The position numbers were made by a program, and so were the translations under genes. Below, piece after piece: positions 23,201 to 28,533 of a DNA stretch of 28,533 bases. This stretch comes from Poronia punctata. Lineage: Eukaryota; Ascomycota; Sordariomycetes; Xylariales; Xylariaceae. The notes beneath the pieces were generated by a model. The model saw only the letters and a program-made list of their open reading frames with translations, searched no databases and was not told the origin of the DNA. The stretch is from positions 1 through 28,533 of the forward strand of contig MU401808.1 in the NCBI GenBank assembly GCA_022579005.1, given 5' to 3'. Each line of letters starts with the position of its first letter. The stretch's first letter is position 1.

Positions 23201-25344
23201 GGAGGCTCGCGATCTTAAGCTGATCTCGTATAGGCTGGAGAACAAGGTGGTCGAGTTAACCCAGTCGCTAGGGACAGTCAAGGAGCAAAACAAGAAGCTC
23301 GTCAGTCAAGTGGAAAGCTACGAAAGCCAGATCAAGTCATGGAAGACAAGGCACAACGCTCTGGAGGCCCGCACAAACGAGTTACAGGCAGAAGCAAACC
23401 AGGCCGGTATTGCTGTCGCCAAGTTACAGGCTATGGAGGAGGATATGAAGAAGTTGCAACAAAACTTTGACGATTCTTCCATGAATGTGAAGAGGATGCA
23501 GAAAGAAGAGAGGGAGCTGAAGGAGTCTCTGCGCGCCGCCAACGAAGAGCTAGAACGTATCCGGCAAGAAACAACCCACCACCTCAACGAGAAAAGCACT
23601 CTTAGGGAACAACTCGCCCAAATGGCAGAGGAACTGGAATTGGCGAGGCGGGCCGGGCCAATTAACGGCGAGCTGGTCAACGGCAACGTCGCACCTTCTC
23701 TTCCGAATGGTCTTATTAACCTCGTGGCTTCTAAGAAGCCCAAGCGGCGGAGTGCTGGCGCAGAGCCCAGTCCGATGGATCGGTTCAGTGCGACTTACAA
23801 CCCGCGGCCTGTTTCGATGGCTGTTACCAACAGTCACCGTCCTGGAGCTGGTTACGTTCCAGGTGCTGACACCATCGAGATGGAGCTAGAGGGTCTCTTG
23901 GCCGACGAAGAAGGCCTGAACGACGAGATCACCATGGGTCTTATCAAGAATCTGAAGATCCCCTTACCCAGCACCAACCCGCCGCCGTCGGACAAGGAAG
24001 TTCTCTTCCCGTCATACCTCATCAATCTTGTCACGTCCGAGATGTGGAACAATGGCTTCGTCAAGGAGTCGGAGAGGTTCTTGGCCAACGTGATGCAGTC
24101 GATCCAACAAGAGGTGATGCAACACGACGGCGACGATGCCATAAATCCCGGGGCTTTCTGGTTATCCAACGTACATGAGATGCTTTCGTTCGTCTTCCTT
24201 GCCGAGGATTGGTACGAGTCACAGAAGACGGACAATTACGAGTACGACCGGCTGCTGGAAATCGTCAAGCACGACCTGGAAAGTCTCGAGTTCAACATAT
24301 ACCACACCTGGATGAAGATACTGAAGAAACGGCTCCACAAGATGATCATCCCCGCCATCATCGAGTCCCAGTCGCTGCCCGGCTTCGTCACGAATGAAAG
24401 TAATAGATTCCTCGGCAAGCTGTTGCAGTCCAACTCGGCCCCTGCCTACAGCATGGACAACCTCCTTAGCCTGTTGAATAACGTCTTCAGGGCTATGAAG
24501 GCGTACTACTTGGAAGACTCGATCATCACCCAGACGGTCACCGAACTCCTGCGCCTTGTTGGCGTCACTGCCTTCAACGATCTCCTGATGCGACGAAATT
24601 TCTTGTCCTGGAAGCGTGGTCTACAGATCAACTACAACATCACTCGTATAGAGGAATGGTGTAAGAGTCACGATATGCCCGAGGGCACTCTCCAGCTCGA
24701 ACATTTAATGGTATTGTACCCATCTTTACCATATCGACACAGTGGAATATGTTTAAACTAATTCTTTTCCAGCAAGCAACAAAGCTTTTACAGCTGAAGA
24801 AGGCAACCTTGAACGACATTGAAATCATTCAAGACATATGTTGGATGTAAGTTGGATGTGCGAGTACCCCCGAGGACGACTCGGATTCTAACCATGATTC
24901 GGCAGGCTATCACCCAACCAGATCCAGAAGCTTCTGAACCAGTATCTCGTTGCCGACTATGAGCAACCGATCAACGGAGATATCATGAAGGCCGTGGCTT
25001 CAAGAGTGACAGAGAAGAGCGACGTCCTCTTGTTACAGGCGGTGGACCTGGACGATAGCGGTCCATACGAAATCGCCGAGCCACGTGTCATTTCTGCGCT
25101 CGAAACCTACACGCCATCATGTAAGCTGACAAGACGATTTCAAGGTCAAGCGCCGGTAGCTAACACTGAGTTTGTAGGGCTCCAAACTCCGAGATTAAAA
25201 CGTCTAGCGGAGATAGTGTCTGCGCAGGCCATTGCTCAACAAGAGAGGATGGAGGCAGACGCATATGACGACGACGATGACGTGGGTGTGGGTGGCGAGG
25301 GAGAACTCGCCGACGTAGAGGAAGTCGAAGCGGATGGTGCGTAG
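20226..25344 (+). CDS. MYO2: Class V myosin heavy chain
   Basis: Actin-based motor that carries secretory vesicles and organelles to the hyphal tip. My model has seven exons: 20226-20360, 20432-20564, 20632-20821, 20876-24710, 24773-24846, 24906-25120 and 25178-25344. All introns are GT-AG; 4,749 coding bases give 1582 aa, normal for fungal myosin V. Residues 1-70 form the SH3-like N-terminus; the motor follows with P-loop GESGAGKT (168-175), switch I NDNSSRFGKY (230-239) and switch II DIYGFEHF (455-462). Six IQ motifs (about 787-927) bind calmodulin-type light chains; a coiled coil (about 930-1080) dimerises; the globular DIL cargo tail spans about 1190-1530. The C-terminus is acidic. The start at 20226 gives the conserved WxPD and EGW of the N-terminal domain (W12, E18-W20). 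A long open stretch beginning at 20865 lies partly in intron 3 and would lose the N-terminus. Exon junctions are inferred from splice sites and frame. Confidence 0.95.
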
Positions 25345-26666
25345 TACCGCACTTTCATCCCAGGACTTCCGAACTACGACTATCTACCGCTACGATATGG
25401 GTGATTTTGGCAATACAGGGGCCTAAGGGTAATTATATGACTAGACATGGCGGTGGGCGAAAAAGAATGGGTTTTCCAATTTCAAGGCCAAGCACGAGTC
25501 GATCGTCCTGGCGACCAGCTTTCGACGTGCGGGTATGCACAGCCTCGTGTGTCGTTCCAGCCAAAAGATAAGTAGGCAAGCTCGCAGGCGGTTGCTTGCG
25601 CGTTACTACTTACTAGTGGATACCGAGACATGATTAAACTAAATAGCCCTCGTGCGTTTCGTGGGCCATGGCTGGGGGCGTTGTAAACCTTTTTTTTTTG
25701 TGGTTGACATCTTGATAAGGTTGGGGGGCTAGACGGGGAAAAGGGGGCAGAAACAGGAGCCTGTACCAAAGGAAGAATAACATCTTGTAGTATCTAACAC
25801 GTAATGAGCCTGTACATGCAGACAAATTCAACAGAATACCTTGTTCTTTAACTTTGTTTAAATACACATAGGAGCTCGGACTTTGGGGTTTGCAGTATTT
25901 ACCTGGGTTAATAAGTACTCGTAGACTAGAGGAAGAAGTCATCGATGTTCATGTTCGCTACTTGCACGTGACCAAATACCACTAAACAAGTGCCACCAAT
26001 GAGCTGCCAAAAGTTGATAGAAATGGCGCTGGTCCGGACATACTACGGTATGTACAAGGATGAGTTTTTACATTCAAAGGGCCGGTTAGACAATATCATT
26101 TTATATTGTATCACAGGCTTAATGGTCTTGAATAATCGGATGAGTATAGACTCTATAGAGCACATTCAAGAGTAAAGAGTAAAAGACCTTCCGATGTTTG
26201 ATTGGTGGTTTGATACAAGATTTTAAACATTTGCTCCAGCCTACCCTACAGTGAGTAAGTGCACTCCACTTTTACCCAACTTCCCTCCTACATACTCGTA
26301 CTCGTACATCCCACCTTGAAATACCAAAACATACGCATCTCACGAACAAGAACTCTAGGCCTAATCTCTATTTATTGCAGAGTCTACGATACTCTTACCT
26401 ATTGAACTAAGATTGGGATTCGGTCATCTTCACTGATATAAGAAGAGGAAGAGAGTACTTGTTGGCTCACATTAAAGAAAGAAAAAAAAGCGGACGTCTA
26501 CCGGATTTTCTTCTTCTTCAAGAGACTGGAACGAACGCATATCACGCGCGCTCGTACAGCTCTCTTCTCGACTCGCGGTCGCTTTTCTGGGTACAAAACG
26601 GACCCAATCTCCAATCATCTATTCGCGCGCGAGAAGAAAGAAGAAGAAAAAGAAAGAAAAAAAAAG
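25345..26666. other. Intergenic: myosin 3' region and FAP7 promoter/leader
   Basis: About 1.3 kb without a supportable gene. Open stretches of up to 102 codons on the minus strand and 74 on the plus strand have no recognisable domain and contain low-complexity runs. A T run lies at about 25690-25699. ACTCGTA occurs at 25917, 26294 and 26300 (the last two overlap as ACTCGTACTCGTA), and TACCTA at about 26395. The last 40 bases before the FAP7 start are almost pure purine (AAGAAGAAAAAGAAAG and similar), likely 5' leader. Confidence 0.5.
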
Positions 26667-27393
26667 ATGCGCACCAGCCCTAATATCGTGGTGACGGGGA
26701 CGCCCGGAGTAGGCAAGACGACACATTGCGAAATGTTGGCGGAACGAACTGGTCTCCGACATGTATCTGTCAATCAGATTGTCAAGGATAAAGAGTGTCA
26801 TGAGGGATGGGATGATGAATATCAGAGTTGGGTTGTGGATGAAGATAAGGTGAGTTGACCAGACCCTCTTCTTTTTCCTCCCGCACCAGTAATGAAAGGG
26901 GTTGTTAACGAAGGGAAAAAAAAAATAGCTTCTCGACGCTCTAGAGACAGAGGTCGAGAATGGTGGTTGTATCATCGATTGGCATGCTTGCGATTTATTT
27001 CCGGAGAGATGGGTCGATCTTGTTGTTGTGCTGAGGGTGGATACTAGCACGCTTTATGATCGGTTGAAGGCGAGGTAAATGCCAACATACTTCCCCCCCC
27101 TCCCCTTAATCGTTTATGCGTATTATAAGGGAAGGGCTAACAGTTTCAACAACAGGAAATATCCAGAGGTAAAACTACAAGAAAACCTCGACTCGGAAAT
27201 CATGGACGTGCTTCTGCAAGAGGCGCGCGATTCTTACGACGAGAATATCGTTGTTGAGCTCAAGAGCAATACGACGGATGAGATGGATAGTAATGTTGAT
27301 CGTATCGAGGCATGGATGAGCCAGTGGAAGAAGGATAATAATAAACCTTTGAAAGATGACGAAGAGGGGGAGAGGGAGGGGGATGATAAGTAG
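26667..27393 (+). CDS. FAP7: Fap7/AK6 (hCINAP)-type adenylate kinase-like NTPase
   Basis: Small P-loop NTPase needed for late 40S ribosome maturation (20S pre-rRNA processing with Rps14), with weak adenylate-kinase activity; acts in nucleus and cytoplasm. Three exons, 26667-26849, 26929-27074 and 27156-27393, give 188 aa, close to the usual size. The Walker A motif GTPGVGKT is at 11-18. The family motif IIDWHACDLFPERW covers about residues 76-89, and the LID-like YDRLKARKYPE follows, split by intron 2. EARDSYDENIVVEL matches the C-terminal core; the tail ends in a Lys/Asp/Glu-rich segment. Introns are GT-AG with GTGAGT and GTAAAT donors; the first acceptor follows a run of A (TAG at 26926-26928), slightly unusual. 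The start chosen is the first ATG after a purine-rich leader and sits directly before the conserved N-terminus. The myosin gene upstream is on the same strand but 1.3 kb away, so the two are not co-transcribed. Confidence 0.93.
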
Positions 27394-27502
27394 AGATATT
27401 TATTATATTTTGATGAATTTATTTTGAACGAGCAAAAAGGAAATGAAATGCTTGGTGATGGTGTTTCTGTTAACCTGGAAAATACTATAATGCCTACGAG
27501 TA

Positions 27503-27508
27503 AATAAA
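27503..27508 (+). terminator. Candidate FAP7 polyadenylation signal AATAAA
   Basis: A consensus AATAAA lies 110 bases after the FAP7 stop codon on the same strand, in AT-rich sequence. Fungal poly(A) signals are loose, so this is a candidate only. Confidence 0.4.
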
Positions 27509-27963
27509 GCAACTGGATGTCGCATCTTGACAATTCTATTATATACTCGTACCTCTCTCTAACCTAGCAGGGGGTTCGAATTTTATTTAGTACAGTATTA
27601 TACGTTATACAGTCGTGTATTACAAAACACTTCAACTACGAGTATATGCGTAAAATCCAGGGTCTGCCAAGAGGGGGAAAGTCCCACAGGCCTAAAAAAG
27701 TTGGGGGAGAAGCTTTTTTCCTTTTTTTCTTCTTCCCTTTGGAGGGGTCGCAACACCGAATGCGTCACTCGGCCTATTTAGTAGAACCTAGTGTACCTAG
27801 ACCGGCCTAAGTATAAGTACACCTCGGTACGTGTAGACTTGGCTGGTACTTGCAGTATCTAGTACCTGGATATATATGAAATACGTAAGTACCTAGACTT
27901 TTGAGGTTTGTTTAAAACACCAAATACCTCCAAACATATATCATCAGATCTATCTACGTGGTG

Positions 27964-27972
27964 TATATAAAA
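27964..27972 (+). promoter_or_regulatory. Candidate TATA box of the HAM1 gene
   Basis: TATATAAAA lies about 120 bases upstream of the HAM1 start codon. Pyrimidine-rich sequence and an ACAT tandem separate it from the ATG, a typical fungal core-promoter layout. Confidence 0.45.
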
Positions 27973-28016
27973 TTTTACAACCTACCATTACACTAAACCC
28001 CCTTTTTCATTATCAC

Positions 28017-28040
28017 TTACATACATACATACATACATAC
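28017..28040 (+). repeat. ACAT/ATAC microsatellite in the HAM1 leader
   Basis: About six tandem four-base units lie in the probable 5' leader, 50-75 bases before the start codon. Length variation here could alter leader length but not the protein. Confidence 0.75.
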
Positions 28041-28091
28041 CTTCTTCCCTACCTACTCACAAAACAAACCCCAACAACGAAAAGAGTGAAA

Positions 28092-28345
28092 ATGTCACAA
28101 CAACAACGTCAAATAAACTTCATAACAGGCAACGCCAACAAACTCTCCGAAGTCCGAGCAATCCTCGAACCGTCCGGAATCCTCGTGACAAACCAATCCC
28201 TCGACCTCCCTGAAATCCAAGGATCCCTCGAAGACGTCACGCGCGAGAAATGTCGCGTAGCAGCCGATCTGGTCAAGGGTCCGGTCTTGGTGGAGGATAC
28301 TTGTTTGTGTTTTAATGCTTTGGAGGGGTTACCTGGTCCTTATAT
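28092..28345 (+). CDS. HAM1: Inosine triphosphate pyrophosphatase (HAM1 family), first exon only
   Basis: Hydrolyses ITP, dITP and XTP to monophosphates, keeping deaminated purines out of DNA and RNA; cytosolic. The first exon codes 84 residues plus two bases. Visible family features: TGNANKLSE at 12-20 (the Ham1 substrate-binding motif TxNxxKxxE), LDLPEIQG at 37-44, [11 protein letters not shown] at 51-61 and the active-site stretch [18 protein letters not shown] at 67-84. The next family residues are I-K-W, and the two left-over bases AT fit Ile across a GTATGT donor at 28346. The ATG at 28092 is preferred to an in-frame GTG two codons upstream. Family members are about 185-190 aa, so just under half is present; the rest lies beyond the window edge. 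Confidence 0.93.
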
Positions 28346-28359
28346 GTATGTATTTCTCT

Positions 28360-28399
28360 CCTTCCTTCCTTCCTTCCTTCCTTCCTTCCTTCCTTCCTT
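28360..28399 (+). repeat. CTTC microsatellite
   Basis: About ten tandem four-base CTTC units begin 15 bases after the splice donor of HAM1 intron 1. Confidence 0.9.
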
Positions 28400-28435
28400 T
28401 TCCCACCTCCATTCTCCCTTTTAAAAAAGATTTGT

Positions 28436-28438
<3 letters not shown>

Positions 28439-28533
<95 letters not shown>
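28439..28533 (+). repeat. GA microsatellite running to the window edge
   Basis: At least 47 uninterrupted GA units lie in HAM1 intron 1 and continue to the last base. The window or the assembly contig may end here because of this repeat. Confidence 0.95.

Larger units (their letters stand above)
27394..28091. other. FAP7 3' region and HAM1 promoter
   Basis: About 700 bases between two same-strand genes. The left part is AT-rich and includes a polyadenylation-type AATAAA; the right part holds a TATA-like site and a CA/CT-rich leader. ACTCGTA or its complement occurs at 27495, 27545 and 27637, and TACCTA at about 27793, 27889 and 28050. No gene is seen. Confidence 0.55.
28346..28533 (+). other. 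HAM1 intron 1, start only, microsatellite-rich
   Basis: Begins with a strong donor GTATGT directly after the conserved GPY codons. Reading on gives a low-complexity Phe-Leu-Pro-Ser repeat and a stop, which is intron, not protein. It holds the CTTC and GA tandem repeats listed separately. No acceptor is reached before the window ends. Confidence 0.8.

Noticed and set aside
24711..24761. Myosin stop at 24761
   Set aside because: Reading past 24710 leaves the conserved DIL domain. A GTATTG donor at 24711 and an acceptor at 24771-24772 restore it and continue to the acidic C-terminus.
25990..26175. 61-codon plus-strand open frame between myosin and FAP7
   Set aside because: No conserved motif, no neighbouring exon that would extend it, and length within chance expectation for this base composition.
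27565..27580. GGGTTCGAATTT resembling a tRNA B box
   Set aside because: The 3' half of the T arm does not pair, no A box lies at the right distance upstream, and no acceptor stem could be drawn.
28086..28091. GTG start two codons before the HAM1 ATG
   Set aside because: Eukaryotic start codons are ATG; the ATG at 28092 has a favourable A-rich context and gives the normal family N-terminus.
1..28533. CRISPR array, defence system or prokaryotic operon
   Set aside because: The only regular short repeats are microsatellites and LTR-internal tandem units. The genes are intron-bearing eukaryotic housekeeping genes.

Overview
The window looks like nuclear DNA of a filamentous ascomycete (Pezizomycotina, probably Sordariomycetes; the species cannot be named from it). 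The reasons are short GT-AG introns of about 50-80 bases inside conserved genes, a class V myosin of the usual fungal length, and a sharp split between normal-GC genes and a block of very AT-rich DNA carrying the marks of repeat-induced point mutation (RIP): transitions only, stop codons everywhere, reading frames otherwise intact.

Bases 1-17,570 are the AT-rich block. At its core is a complete but dead Ty3/gypsy chromodomain retrotransposon on the minus strand (1631-10529). It has two 209-bp LTRs that differ only by transitions, a perfect 5-bp target duplication (AAGTA) and a polypurine tract. One frame of about 2.6 kb still reads as reverse transcriptase, RNase H, zinc-binding integrase and chromodomain. 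To its right (10535 to about 17570) lies a minus-strand non-LTR retrotransposon (LINE) relic with a readable reverse transcriptase. The gypsy element may have landed inside this LINE, whose 3' end would then lie at about 891-1625. An island at 498-870 is much less mutated and is not identified.

Bases 17,571-20,225 are normal-GC intergenic DNA, dense in TAGGTA/TACCTA hexamers, leading into the myosin promoter and leader. Three plus-strand genes follow: class V myosin (20226-25344, seven exons, 1582 aa), the Fap7/AK6-type NTPase of 40S ribosome assembly (26667-27393, three exons, 188 aa), and the first exon of a HAM1-type inosine triphosphate pyrophosphatase (from 28092), whose first intron is full of CTTC and GA microsatellites and runs off the window.

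The three genes are housekeeping genes (actin-based transport, ribosome maturation, nucleotide-pool cleaning) with separate promoters; nothing suggests a shared pathway. I found no CRISPR array, rRNA or convincing tRNA. The most informative part is the relic pair, which records how RIP acted: by sequence context, and by distance from the ends of the repeat.
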